64,000 nt of DNA from Nocardiopsis sp. NRRL B-16309 (GCF_001279585.1 NZ_LGEC01000004.1:31395-95394), one strand, 5' to 3'; shown: positions 7,696 to 16,289, numbered from the stretch's first letter. A program made the numbers and translations. The notes: generated by a model not told the origin, from the sequence alone.

Positions 7696-8550
7696 TCAGG
7701 CCGAGTAGGAGTGGCGCTCCTCGGGGAAGGCGCCCTGCACGACGTCGTCGGCGAAGCTCGACGCGGCCTCGCGCAGGGTCTCGTTGAGGTTGGCGTAGGC
7801 CTTGACGAACTTGGCCACCTTGGGGCTGAGCCCCGCCATGTCCTGCCACACCAGCACCTGGGCGTCCGTGGACGGGCCCGCGCCGATACCGATCGTGGGG
7901 ATGGACAGCTGCGCGGTGACCTCGGCCGCCAGCTCCGAGGGCACGCACTCCAGCACGAGCGAGAACGCGCCCGCGCGCTCCAGCTCCTTGGCGTCCTTCA
8001 GCAGGTCGGCCGCGGCCTCGCCGCGTCCCTGGACCCGGTAGCCGCCCAGCGTGTTGACCGACTGCGGGGTCAGGCCGACGTGGCCCATGACCGGGATGCC
8101 CGCGGAGACCAGCAGTTCGACCTGGTGGGCCACCGTGTGGCCGCCCTCCAGCTTGACCGCCTGGGCCCGGCCCTCCTTCATGAAGCGGCTGGCCGCCTCC
8201 AGCGCCTGCTGGGGCGAGCCCTGGTAGGAGCCGAACGGCAGGTCCGCCACGACCAGCGCGCGCTGGGTGGAACGCGCGACGGCGGCCGTCAGCGGGACGA
8301 GCTCGTCCATGGTGACGGGAACGGTGGTGTCGTAGCCGTAGACGACGTTGGCCGCGGAGTCGCCGACCAGCAGGACGGGGATACCCGCCTCGTCGAAGAC
8401 GCGGGCGGTCAGGGCGTCGTAGGCGGTGAGCATCGGCCAGCGCTCGCCGCGCCGCTTGGCGGCGGCCAGGTCGCGGACCGTGACGCGTCGGGAGGTCACT
8501 CCGCCGTACAGGGTGTTCCCGCCGGTGGAAGCCTTGGCTGTGGTGTTCAT
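7696..8550 (-). CDS. panB: 3-methyl-2-oxobutanoate hydroxymethyltransferase
   Basis: First committed step of pantothenate synthesis: transfers a hydroxymethyl group from 5,10-methylene-THF to alpha-ketoisovalerate, giving ketopantoate. 284 residues, standard length. Motifs: MLTAYDALTARVFDEAG, VGDSAANVVYGYDTTVPVTMDE with the metal-binding aspartate, VVADLPFGSY, VKLEGG, and GHVGLTPQSVNTLGGYRVQGR, all PanB hallmarks; the IGIGAG loop is near residue 210. The ATG at 8550 has GGAGG nine nt upstream; the open frame further upstream is unrelated. A strong hairpin follows. Monocistronic, divergent from the exporter at 8795. Confidence 0.97.
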   Translation of the reverse strand: MNTTAKASTGGNTLYGGVTSRRVTVRDLAAAKRRGERWPMLTAYDALTARVFDEAGIPVLLVGDSAANVVYGYDTTVPVTMDELVPLTAAVARSTQRALVVADLPFGSYQGSPQQALEAASRFMKEGRAQAVKLEGGHTVAHQVELLVSAGIPVMGHVGLTPQSVNTLGGYRVQGRGEAAADLLKDAKELERAGAFSLVLECVPSELAAEVTAQLSIPTIGIGAGPSTDAQVLVWQDMAGLSPKVAKFVKAYANLNETLREAASSFADDVVQGAFPEERHSYSA

Positions 8551-8794
8551 GTGTGCGTTCCTCCGTTGTCTCGAAGCACCTCGGGGGTGTCTCCGGACGT
8601 ATGGACGAGTGGTCGCGCTCGGGCGCGAGGGGCCCACGGGGGGCCAAGGGTGTGCGGCGCGCCGCACGACAGCATCATCGCACGGCGTCCCGACGCCGAA
8701 TTCCTTGGGATACAACCCGTTTGCGCGGGCGCCGCATTCCCGATAGCCCTGAGGGTCACGGGGCGCGGAGCCCCAGCTCACATCGGAGGTGTCC

Positions 8795-10402
8795 GTGGAT
8801 CGGCAGACGGCGTATCGGCGCAGGTGGGGCGGACTGGCGGTGCTCATCATCTGCCTGTTGGTGATCGTCGCCGACAACACGATCCTCAACGTGGCCCTGA
8901 GGGTGCTCTCCGACCCCGAACTCGGCCTGGGGGCGAGCCAGTCCCAGCTCGCCTGGGCGATCAACTCCTACACCCTCGTGTTCGCGGGGCTGCTGTTCAC
9001 GTTCGGTGTGCTGGGGGACCGGTGGGGGCGCCGACGCCTGCTGGTGGCGGGGTTGGTGGTGTTCGGGACGGCCTCGGCCCTGTCGGCCTACGCGCAGAGC
9101 CCCGAGCAGCTGATCCTGGCCCGTGCCGTCATGGGATTCGGCGCGTCGATGGTGATGCCGCAGACCCTGTCGATCATCACCAACGTGTTCCCGCCCGAGC
9201 AGCGCGGCCGGGCCATCGGGATCTGGGCCGGATCGGTCGGTCTGGCGCTGGCGATCGGCCCGTCGGCGGGCGGCCTGCTGCTGGTGAACTTCTGGTGGGG
9301 ATCGATCTTCCTGATCAACGTGCCCTTCGTGCTGATCGGGCTGGCCCTGGTGTTCTTCCTGATCCCGGAGTCGCGCGACCCGAACCCGGGGCGCCCGGAC
9401 GTCGTCGGGGTCCTGCTGTCCGTGCCGGGGCTGGTGCTGCTGATCTACGGGATCATCACCGCGGGCGAGCGTGCGTCGCTGGCCGACTGGGACGTGTACG
9501 GCGCCCTGATCGCGGGTGTGGTGGTCATCACACTTTTCCTGCTCCACGAATCGCGCACCACCGACCCCTCCCTGGACGTACGTTTCTTCCGCAACCCCAG
9601 GTTCAGCGTCTCCATCGCCGTCATGATGGTGCTCTTCTTCAGCATGTCGGGGCTGATCTTCTTCCTCAGCTTCTACTGGCAGAGCGTGCGCGAGTTCACC
9701 CCGTTCGTGGCGGGGCTGCTGGTGCTGCCCGCCGCCGCGGGGCAGATGATCCTGGCGCCCCTGAGCCCCACGCTGGTGCGGTGGGCAGGGCCCCGCCGGG
9801 TCGCGGCGGCGGGCGTGCTGGGGGTGTGCGCGACCTTCGCCTTCTTCACCCAGCTCCAGGTGGCGACCCCGCTGGTGCTCATCATCGTCATGACCTTCGT
9901 CCAGGCCTCGTCCATGGCGATCGTCCTGACGCCCGCGACCGACGCCATCATGTCCTCCGTCCCACCCGGCAAGGCCGGGGCCGCCTCCGCCGTGCAGAAC
10001 ACGGTCCGCCAGGTCGCGACCGCGATGGGAGTGGCGGTCCTGGGCGCGCTGATCTCGTTCCGGTACCGCGCCGGGATCACGCCCGAGCTGGAACGGGTCG
10101 CGCAGAGCGAGGAGACACCCGACCTCGCGCCCGCCGAGCTGCACGAGGCCGGTGAGTCGGTCGAGGCCACCATGGCGCTGGCCAGGGGGCTGGGGGAGCA
10201 GGGGCGGGCCCTGGTCGAACCGGCCAAGGAGTCCTTCCTCGACGGACTCCACCTGGGGGCGACGGTGTCGCTGTGCTTCGCCGTGGTGGGGCTGGTCGTC
10301 GTCCTGATCTGGATGCCGCGCGAGATCGGCCGCCACCAGTCCGACGAGGGTGCTCCCCGGGAGCCGGAGCCGGAGCCGAAACCGGAGGAGAGCACGGGCT
10401 GA
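8795..10402 (+). CDS. DHA2-family drug:proton antiporter (MFS)
   Basis: Integral membrane exporter of about 535 residues with 14 predicted helices, the EmrB/QacA layout. Motif A lies after helix 2 (GVLGDRWGRRRLL) and motif C-like GIWAGSVGLALAIGPSAGG in helix 5; the latter is characteristic of antiporters. A charged, proline- and glutamate-rich tail follows the last helix. The GTG at 8795 is preferred: GGAGG ends 5 nt before it, whereas an upstream GTG at 8789 overlaps that ribosome site. No regulator of TetR or MarR type is adjacent, so control and substrate are open. A long hairpin at 10532-10570 ends the transcript. Confidence 0.9.
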   Translation: MDRQTAYRRRWGGLAVLIICLLVIVADNTILNVALRVLSDPELGLGASQSQLAWAINSYTLVFAGLLFTFGVLGDRWGRRRLLVAGLVVFGTASALSAYAQSPEQLILARAVMGFGASMVMPQTLSIITNVFPPEQRGRAIGIWAGSVGLALAIGPSAGGLLLVNFWWGSIFLINVPFVLIGLALVFFLIPESRDPNPGRPDVVGVLLSVPGLVLLIYGIITAGERASLADWDVYGALIAGVVVITLFLLHESRTTDPSLDVRFFRNPRFSVSIAVMMVLFFSMSGLIFFLSFYWQSVREFTPFVAGLLVLPAAAGQMILAPLSPTLVRWAGPRRVAAAGVLGVCATFAFFTQLQVATPLVLIIVMTFVQASSMAIVLTPATDAIMSSVPPGKAGAASAVQNTVRQVATAMGVAVLGALISFRYRAGITPELERVAQSEETPDLAPAELHEAGESVEATMALARGLGEQGRALVEPAKESFLDGLHLGATVSLCFAVVGLVVVLIWMPREIGRHQSDEGAPREPEPEPKPEESTG

Positions 10403-10531
10403 CCGAGCGGTGTGACGGCGGCTTCCCGACCGGTGGCGCGAGCCCTCGGCGGGCCGCTCGGGACGTGCCCCGGGGCCGGTGCCGTAGCGCTCCTCCGGTC
10501 TCCCGGCCGCCGAGTGCCCCGCGTGACGAAC

Positions 10532-10570
10532 CAGGGCGCCGTCGGCCCCTGGGAGGCCGATGGCGCCCTG
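10532..10570. terminator. bidirectional terminator hairpin
   Basis: A 14-bp stem, interrupted only by one G-U pair, formed by 10532-10545 and 10557-10570, between the convergent exporter and the 114-residue protein gene. Confidence 0.7.
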
Positions 10571-10593
10571 TGGTCTGCCGTTGCCGGTTCCGA

Positions 10594-10938
10594 TCACGCA
10601 CCACCTCGCCGTTGGCTGCGGCGGGGGAGCGGGGGCGTGAATCCGGCCCGGTCCTCGATGACGCTCTCCACCAGCACGTCGAGCCGGTCCCGCTGGACGT
10701 AGCGCCACCGGCCGTCCCGGTCCTGGTAGCCCCACCGCCACCCGTCCTTGAGGCCGATCGCCACGTGTCCGAGGTAGGAGGGACCGATCAGGGCCGGTTC
10801 GACGTCGGCGCCGAACGTCCAGGGGAAGCGCCGCCACTCACAGGTGAAGACGAGTCCCCGGGAGGAGAGGAAGGCGTCCCGGGCTTCGGAGAAGGGACTG
10901 TTCCGATTGGCAGCCGCCGGCTGCGTTCGCTTTTCCAT
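10594..10938 (-). CDS. hypothetical protein next to XRE/DUF397 pair
   Basis: A 114-residue soluble protein that I do not recognise. It has a polar N-terminus, then an aromatic-rich body with segments TCEWRRFPWTFG, GHVAIGLKDGWRWGYQDRDGRW and a terminal basic PRRSQRRGGA. Seven tryptophans in 114 residues is unusual and suggests a compact beta fold. The ATG at 10938 is chosen because the upstream part of the frame crosses the promoter region of the divergent regulator; its ribosome site is poor. It is divergent from the XRE gene with 98 nt between start codons and may belong with it, as actinomycete XRE/DUF397 loci often carry a third gene. Confidence 0.5.
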   Translation of the reverse strand: MEKRTQPAAANRNSPFSEARDAFLSSRGLVFTCEWRRFPWTFGADVEPALIGPSYLGHVAIGLKDGWRWGYQDRDGRWRYVQRDRLDVLVESVIEDRAGFTPPLPRRSQRRGGA

Positions 10939-11030
10939 GCCCCCAGCATTCGCCGGGTGCCCTCTGTTGCGCCAGCAGGGTGAATCTCTCCGTATGGCTA
11001 TGGTCCGGTGCGCATTTCCGTGGTTGCATG

Positions 11031-11045
11031 TGCACCATGGGTGCA
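11031..11045. promoter_or_regulatory. palindrome centred on the XRE start codon
   Basis: TGCACC and GGTGCA are exact inverted arms with the ATG of the regulator gene as spacer. It could be an autoregulatory operator or a hairpin that limits ribosome access. No Shine-Dalgarno sequence precedes this start. Confidence 0.4.
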
Positions 11046-11816
11046 AACGGTTTTGGGACATCTCTGCGTAAAGCACGCGAACTGAATGGCTACACCCAAC
11101 GACAGCTGGCGAAGAGACTGGGGTCAGGGGTCGCCGCGTCGACCCTGTCCAGGTGGGAGAGTGGTCAGGTTCGCCCGCGCCAGGACCGGGTCAAGCAGTT
11201 GAGTGACATCCTGGGTGGGAACGGCCTACTGATGCGGGAGTGGCGTCTGGAGACGTCGGGGTCCGTGTTACCGCCGTTCATGCGCTCGATCGGGGACATG
11301 GAGGATGACGCCTTGTCCATCGATACGGTGACCGTGTCGAACGTCCCGGGACTGGTGCAGTGCCTGTCCTATGCTCGTGAAGTGTTCCGGGCTGGAAGGC
11401 CGACGGCGTCCGATGATGAAATCGAGCGTTTGTCCCAGTTGAGGGTGAATCGATACGAGAACCTGCTTCAGAGGAACAATCCTCTCATCACTGCGGTGTT
11501 TCCTCAGTTTGCGATCGAATGGATGCCGGAGACAATCCGCAAGGAGCAGGCGCAAGCTCTTCTACGTATGCTCGAACGCGGACGCACCATGATTCACCTG
11601 ATACCCAACGGGTCTCTGTACCTTGCGTCCGTCGCGCCCGTACAGGTGTATCGGTTGCAGGATGGGTCGACGGTTGCGTCTTCGGATCATGGAGACGGCA
11701 ACATCATGCACCAGACGCCTTCGTCAACTGTCAGAATGGAGAGGAAGGTCCGGGATGCGTTGAGCAAGTCGCTTCCTGTGGACCACACGATCCTGTTGCT
11801 CCGGGAGATGCTGTGA
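11037..11816 (+). CDS. XRE-family regulator with DUF5753 (WhiJ-like)
   Basis: A 259-residue DNA-binding regulator. Residues about 10-65 form a Cro/C1-type helix-turn-helix (LRKARELNGYTQRQLAKRLG, then STLSRWESGQVRP); residues about 85-255 are the DUF5753 domain common to the WhiJ-like regulators of actinomycetes, with the VPGLVQCLSYAREV and MLERGRTMIHLIP blocks. It carries a TTA leucine codon at 11268-11270 (Leu78), rare in such genomes and often a bldA control point, plus several AT-rich codons unlike its neighbours. The stop overlaps the DUF397 start by 4 nt (GTGA), so the pair is translationally coupled. Developmental or antitoxin-like roles are known for relatives; here unknown. Confidence 0.85.
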   Translation: MGANGFGTSLRKARELNGYTQRQLAKRLGSGVAASTLSRWESGQVRPRQDRVKQLSDILGGNGLLMREWRLETSGSVLPPFMRSIGDMEDDALSIDTVTVSNVPGLVQCLSYAREVFRAGRPTASDDEIERLSQLRVNRYENLLQRNNPLITAVFPQFAIEWMPETIRKEQAQALLRMLERGRTMIHLIPNGSLYLASVAPVQVYRLQDGSTVASSDHGDGNIMHQTPSSTVRMERKVRDALSKSLPVDHTILLLREML

Positions 11817-11983
11817 ACACCTGGCACAAGTCCACCTACTCCGAGAACGGTTCGCACTGTGTCGAGGTCAAGGAGACCGCGCGTGGTGCGGACGTGCGCG
11901 ACACCCAGAACCGGGAGGCCGGTCACCTGTCCTTCCCTGCTGGCGAGTGGTCCGCTCTCTTGAGGGTCTCTCTGGCGGGCTGA
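11813..11983 (+). CDS. DUF397 domain protein
   Basis: A 56-residue protein consisting of one DUF397 domain: NTWHKSTYSENGSHCVEVKE at the N-terminus, VRDTQNREAGHLSF in the middle, and EWSALL near the end. Small DUF397 proteins accompany XRE/DUF5753 regulators (WhiJ-type loci, related to the BldB system), and such pairs have been compared with toxin-antitoxin modules. GTG at 11813 overlaps the upstream stop codon. It is too short for a catalytic domain and probably binds its regulator. The assignment by sequence pattern is solid; mechanism is inference. Confidence 0.85.
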   Translation: MNTWHKSTYSENGSHCVEVKETARGADVRDTQNREAGHLSFPAGEWSALLRVSLAG

Positions 11984-12189
11984 GGAGGGCGCTAGACCGG
12001 TTCGGCTCCGGCGGTCCATCCACCGCCGGGGCCGCGACTGGCTGTCACCGTGGAGTACCCCCTCTCCTGGGCGTTCGGGAAGGCTAGAGTGGGCTTCAGA
12101 GTGGCCAACAGATTCGACGGGGGTGGGGAGGTGCCCGGGGAAGCCGCCATCCACTCCCTCAACGTCACCAACGCTGTCCAGGGGGTCCG

Positions 12190-12789
12190 ATGACCGTCGC
12201 CGAACACCGCACGCCGCGTACAACAGAACCGCCCATGGACATCGATCTGTTCGAGCGCCTCGCAGCGCAGGCGTTCGAGGCCGACCGCGTTCGCATGGAG
12301 ATGTTCAACGGGAAGGTCTGGGTCCACACGGTGACCGATGGGGCGCACGCGGGCATCCTCACATGGCTGATGCGCGAGTTCATCGCGCATCGACCTGATC
12401 TGGACCTCATCACCAGCGGACTGGGGCTCAAGATCGACACCTACCGCAACGGGCGTGCCCGACCCGATGGGATCCTCGCTCCGGTCGGCCATTTCGACCA
12501 GGCGGGTGAGTGGGCCGACCCCGACGGTGTCCTCGCCGTCGCCGAGGTGACCTCCTGGGACGCCGACACCCACGCCCGTGACCGTGTGGAGAAGCCCGCC
12601 GCCTACGCCGCGACCGGCATTCCCGTGTACCTGCTGGTGGACCGGGACGCCAACGCCGTCGTGATCCACAGCCGACCCTTCCGCGGCCAGTACATGGACC
12701 GCAGCGAACACCCCTATGGCGAGGCCGTCCAGGTTCCCGGGCAGGGAGTCACTCTGGACACCGAAGCGCTCAAACGGTTCGCGCGCTGA
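12190..12789 (+). CDS. Uma2 family (PD-(D/E)XK fold) protein
   Basis: A 199-residue protein of the Uma2/DUF820 family, widely spread in actinomycetes and cyanobacteria and predicted to have a restriction-endonuclease-like fold. The core motifs are present: RPDGILAP (acidic residue of the active site), then AVAEVTSWDADTHARDRVEKPAAYA, where the E and the later K fit the (D/E)xK pattern, and a GIPVYLLVDRD strand. No cognate methylase or toxin partner is adjacent. It follows the XRE/DUF397 pair by 206 nt on the same strand in the AT-richer block, so it may have arrived with it. Biological role unknown. Confidence 0.82.
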   Translation: MTVAEHRTPRTTEPPMDIDLFERLAAQAFEADRVRMEMFNGKVWVHTVTDGAHAGILTWLMREFIAHRPDLDLITSGLGLKIDTYRNGRARPDGILAPVGHFDQAGEWADPDGVLAVAEVTSWDADTHARDRVEKPAAYAATGIPVYLLVDRDANAVVIHSRPFRGQYMDRSEHPYGEAVQVPGQGVTLDTEALKRFAR

Positions 12790-12803
12790 CAGGGCAGAAC
12801 GCG

Positions 12804-12830
12804 GCCCCGCCGGTCACCGACCGGCGGGGC
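12804..12830. terminator. bidirectional terminator hairpin
   Basis: A perfect 12-bp stem (12804-12815 with 12819-12830) and 3-nt loop between the convergent Uma2 and glnA2 genes. Confidence 0.8.
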
Positions 12831-12852
12831 ATCGTGTGCGGGTCTGGGGTGG

Positions 12853-14214
12853 CTAGAGCGTCGGTAGGTAGCGCTGGAGCTCGTAGGGCGTCACCTGGCG
12901 GCGGTAGGAGTTCCACTCCGCCTTCTTGTTGCGCAGGAAGAAGTCGAACACGTGCTCGCCCAGCGTCTCGGCGACCAGCTCGCTGTTCTCCATGATCCGC
13001 AGCGCCTCGTCCAGGCTCTGCGGCAGCGGGCGGATGCCCAGCGCGCGGCGCTCGGCGTCGGTGAGCGCCCACACGTCGTCCTCGGCACCCGGGGGCAGCT
13101 CGTACCCCTCCTCGATGCCCTTCAGCCCCGCGGCCAGCACCACGGCGTAGGCCAGGTACGGGTTGCAGGCGGTGTCCATCGAGCGGATCTCGATCCGGCT
13201 GGAGTTGGACTTGCCCGGCTTGTACATCGGCACCCGGACCAGCGCCGACCGGTTGTTGTGGCCCCAGCAGATGTAGGCGGGCGCCTCGCCGCCCATCCCG
13301 GCCGAGGCCGCCGGGTCGTCCCACAGCCGCTTGTAGGAGTTCACCCACTGGTTGGTGACGGCGGTGATCTCGTCCGCGTGCCGCAGCAGGCCCGCGATGA
13401 ACCCGCGGCCCACCTTGGACAGCTGGAAGTCCGCGCCCGGCTCGTAGAAGGCGTTGCGGTCACCCTCGAACAGCGACAGGTGCGTGTGCATGCCCGAACC
13501 CGGGTACTGCGTGAACGGCTTCGGCATGAAGGTGGCGTAGACGTCCTGCTCCATCGCCACCTCCTTCATCACGAGCCGGAAGGTCATGATGTTGTCGGCC
13601 GTGGTCAGCGCGTCCGCGTAGCGCAGGTCGATCTCCTGCTGGCCCGGGCCGCCCTCGTGGTGGCTGAACTCCACCGAGATGCCCATAGCCTCCAGCATGT
13701 TGATCGCGTTGCGCCGGAAGTCGTGCGCCGAGTTGTGCGGCGTGTGGTCGAAGTAGCCGCCCGAGTCGTTGGGCTCGGGGAACTCCCCGTGCTCCGGCAT
13801 CTTCTTGAGCAGGTAGAACTCGATCTCCGGGTGCGTGTAGAACGTGAAGCCCAGATCGGAGGCCTTGCTCAGCTGCCGCTTGAGCACGTGGCGGGGGTCG
13901 GCCGGGGAGGGCGAGCCGTCCGGCATCAGGATGTCGCAGTACATGCGCGCGGTGCCGTGCGGCTCGTTGCGCCAGGGCAGGACCTGGAACGTCGACGGAT
14001 CCGGCTGGGCCAGCATGTCGGCCTCGTACACGCGGGCGAAGCCCTCGATCGCCGAGCCGTCGAAACCGATGCCCTCGGAGAAGGCCGCCTCCAGTTCGGC
14101 GGGAGCCACCGCCACGGACTTGAGGTACCCGAGCACGTCGGTGAACCACAGCCTCACGAACCGGATGTCGCGCTCCTCCAATGTGCGGAGCACGAATTCC
14201 TGCTGTCGATTCAC
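12853..14214 (-). CDS. glnA2: glutamine synthetase-like enzyme GlnA2
   Basis: A 453-residue type I-fold glutamine synthetase family member. Motifs: FDGSAIEGFARVYE, the metal and glutamate site EIEFYLLKK, HHEGGPGQQEIDLRY, MPKPFTQYPGSGMHTHLSL and NRSALVRVP. It matches GlnA2 of Streptomyces (SCO2241) and Mycobacterium by eye. The Streptomyces enzyme acts on polyamines (gamma-glutamylpolyamine synthetase) and not in ammonium assimilation, from published work as I recall it. It lacks the KNLYxLPP-type context around the adenylylation tyrosine that the GlnA at 32132 has, so GlnE control is doubtful. The GTG start at 14214 follows GGAAGG at 6 nt. Divergent from nadE, a conserved arrangement. Confidence 0.88.
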   Translation of the reverse strand: MNRQQEFVLRTLEERDIRFVRLWFTDVLGYLKSVAVAPAELEAAFSEGIGFDGSAIEGFARVYEADMLAQPDPSTFQVLPWRNEPHGTARMYCDILMPDGSPSPADPRHVLKRQLSKASDLGFTFYTHPEIEFYLLKKMPEHGEFPEPNDSGGYFDHTPHNSAHDFRRNAINMLEAMGISVEFSHHEGGPGQQEIDLRYADALTTADNIMTFRLVMKEVAMEQDVYATFMPKPFTQYPGSGMHTHLSLFEGDRNAFYEPGADFQLSKVGRGFIAGLLRHADEITAVTNQWVNSYKRLWDDPAASAGMGGEAPAYICWGHNNRSALVRVPMYKPGKSNSSRIEIRSMDTACNPYLAYAVVLAAGLKGIEEGYELPPGAEDDVWALTDAERRALGIRPLPQSLDEALRIMENSELVAETLGEHVFDFFLRNKKAEWNSYRRQVTPYELQRYLPTL

Positions 14215-14275
14215 GATCAACCTTCCTCGATGCCGGTCAGTTCCGGACCCGGATCCTCGCTCGTGGAGCCAGGCC

Positions 14276-14329
14276 GGACACAGTGTCCCAGACCCAGTCT
14301 GCCCCGCGGATATTTCCGGAGTATTTCCG
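14276..14329 (-). promoter_or_regulatory. palindrome and paired repeats upstream of glnA2
   Basis: A perfect 13-bp palindrome GGACAC-A-GTGTCC at 14276-14288 and two TATTTCCG repeats at 14311-14318 and 14322-14329, spaced 11 bp (one helical turn). They lie 60-115 nt before the glnA2 start and look like binding sites; they do not fit the GlnR consensus. Confidence 0.45.
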
Positions 14330-14480
14330 CAGGCCCAAGTCAAGCCGTGCGCTGCGTCTCCCGCCCGCACCCGCAGTATGCCGCGCCCCACCCCGGCCCT
14401 GTCCACCTGGCCGTGTCCTCGCCGTGCGCGAGGCGCCCCGGCCGCCTCCGCCGCGCCGCGCCGCGCGTGCCCGCATTGGC

Positions 14481-14486
14481 TAGGCT
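14481..14486 (+). promoter_or_regulatory. nadE -10 element, leaderless arrangement
   Basis: TAGGCT ends 7 nt before the nadE GTG, which would place the transcription start at or next to the start codon. A GGAGG is present but only 1 nt from the GTG, too close to work as a ribosome site. Confidence 0.5.
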
Positions 14487-14493
14487 CGGAGGC

Positions 14494-16272
14494 GTGGCAC
14501 AGCTGAGAATCGCACTCGCCCAGATCAATCCCACCGTCGGCGACCTCGACGGCAACCGCCGGCTCGTGGTCGCTGCCGCCCGCGAGGCCGCGGACGCCGG
14601 AGCGCACCTCGTCGTGCTCCCGGAGATGGTCGTCACCGGCTATCCCGTGGAGGACCTCGCCCTGCGCAAGTCCTTCGTGTCGGCCTCCATCAAGGCCACC
14701 CGCGGCCTGGCCGCCGACCTCGCCGAGGCGGGCCTGGGCGAACTCCCGACCGTCGTCGGCTACCTCTCGCGCCGGGAGGACCAGTCGGCGCCCGGCGCCT
14801 CGCCGGGCCTGCCCGCCGGCGCCCCGCAGAACGCGGTCGCCGTCCTGCACCAGGGCAGTGTGGCGATCACCTCCGCCAAGCACCACCTGCCCAACTACGG
14901 CGTCTTCGACGAGTTCCGCAACTTCGTCCCGGGCGACACCCTGCCCGTCGTGCGCGTGCGCGGGATCGACGTCGCCCTGGCCGTCTGCGAGGACCTGTGG
15001 CAGGAGGGCGGCCCCGTCACCGCCACCCGCGCCGCCCGGGCCGGGCTCCTGGTCTCGCTCAACGGCTCGCCCTACGAGCGCCACAAGGACGACGTGCGCC
15101 TCGAACTGTGCCAGCGGCGAGCCCGTGAGATCGGCGCCGCCCTGGCCTACGTGAACATGGTCGGCGGCCAGGACGACCTGGTCTTCGAGGGCGACTCGCT
15201 GGTGGTCGACGCCGAGGGCGAACTCGTGGCCCGCGCGCCCCAGTTCACCGACACGCTCCTGGTCGCCGACCTCGAACTGCCCGAGGCCGTCGACCGCCCC
15301 GAGGACCCCGACCGGGCCGACGGGCTGCGCATCGTCCGCCGCACGCTGACCGCCGCCCCGGTCGCCCCCTACCCGCCGCACGAGAACACGGTCACCCCCC
15401 GCCCGGACCCGCTCTCCGACACCGGCGAGGTGTACCAGGCCCTGGTGACGGGCCTGCGCGACTACGTGGTCAAGAACGGCTTCCGCTCGGTGCTCGTGGC
15501 GGTCTCCGGCGGCATCGACTCCGCCCTGACCGCCACCATCGCCGTCGACGCCCTGGGGCCCGACAGCGTCCACGGACTCCTGCTGCCCAGCGAGCACTCC
15601 AGTGAGCACTCGGTCAGCGACGCCGAGGACCTGGCCGAACGCCAGGGGTTCTCCGCGCGCACGGCCGCCATCGGCCCGATGGTCGAGGCCTTCGAGCGGG
15701 CCGCCGCCGACACCGGCGCCCCGCTCACCGGACTGGCCGCGGAGAACCTCCAGGCCCGCGTGCGCGGCACCCTGCTCATGGGCCTGTCCAACCAGGAGGG
15801 ACACCTGGTGCTGGCCACCGGCAACAAGAGCGAGGCCGCCACCGGCTACTCCACCCTCTACGGCGACTCCGTCGGCGGGTTCGCGCCCATCAAGGACTGC
15901 TGGAAGACCCTCGTGTGGGAGCTCGCGCGCTGGCGCAACGACGAGGCGGCACGCCAGGGCCGGATCCCGCCCATCCCGGAGAACTCCATCACCAAGCCGC
16001 CCAGCGCCGAACTGTCCCCGGATCAGCTGGACTCCGACTCGCTGCCCGACTACGTGCTGCTCGACGCCGTCCTGGACGCCTACATCGGCACCGACAAGGG
16101 CGAGGCCGAGCTGGTCTTCGCCGGGTACGAGCCCGAGCTGGTGCGCCGCGTCATCCGCCTGGTCGACCGCGCCGAGTACAAGCGCCGCCAGTCCGCTCCG
16201 GGCACCAAGATCAGCTCCCGCAACCTCAGCCGCGACCGGCGCGTGCCCATCACCAACCGCTGGACGGTCTGA
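14494..16272 (+). CDS. nadE: glutamine-dependent NAD+ synthetase
   Basis: Makes NAD+ from nicotinic acid adenine dinucleotide, ATP and glutamine. 592 residues in two domains. Residues 1-275 are a nitrilase-fold glutaminase with the Glu-Lys-Cys triad in VVLPEMVVTGYP, TSAKHHLPNYGVFDEF and LAVCEDLWQEGG. Residues about 305-590 are the synthetase with the ATP-binding SGGIDSALT motif and LATGNKSEAATGYSTLYGDS. Start GTG at 14494 gives AQLRIALAQINP, the usual N-terminus; its context suggests a leaderless mRNA. The two-domain form uses glutamine directly, in contrast with short ammonia-dependent NadE. Confidence 0.96.
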   Translation: MAQLRIALAQINPTVGDLDGNRRLVVAAAREAADAGAHLVVLPEMVVTGYPVEDLALRKSFVSASIKATRGLAADLAEAGLGELPTVVGYLSRREDQSAPGASPGLPAGAPQNAVAVLHQGSVAITSAKHHLPNYGVFDEFRNFVPGDTLPVVRVRGIDVALAVCEDLWQEGGPVTATRAARAGLLVSLNGSPYERHKDDVRLELCQRRAREIGAALAYVNMVGGQDDLVFEGDSLVVDAEGELVARAPQFTDTLLVADLELPEAVDRPEDPDRADGLRIVRRTLTAAPVAPYPPHENTVTPRPDPLSDTGEVYQALVTGLRDYVVKNGFRSVLVAVSGGIDSALTATIAVDALGPDSVHGLLLPSEHSSEHSVSDAEDLAERQGFSARTAAIGPMVEAFERAAADTGAPLTGLAAENLQARVRGTLLMGLSNQEGHLVLATGNKSEAATGYSTLYGDSVGGFAPIKDCWKTLVWELARWRNDEAARQGRIPPIPENSITKPPSAELSPDQLDSDSLPDYVLLDAVLDAYIGTDKGEAELVFAGYEPELVRRVIRLVDRAEYKRRQSAPGTKISSRNLSRDRRVPITNRWTV

Positions 16273-16289
16273 CCCGTCTTCCCCGGTCG

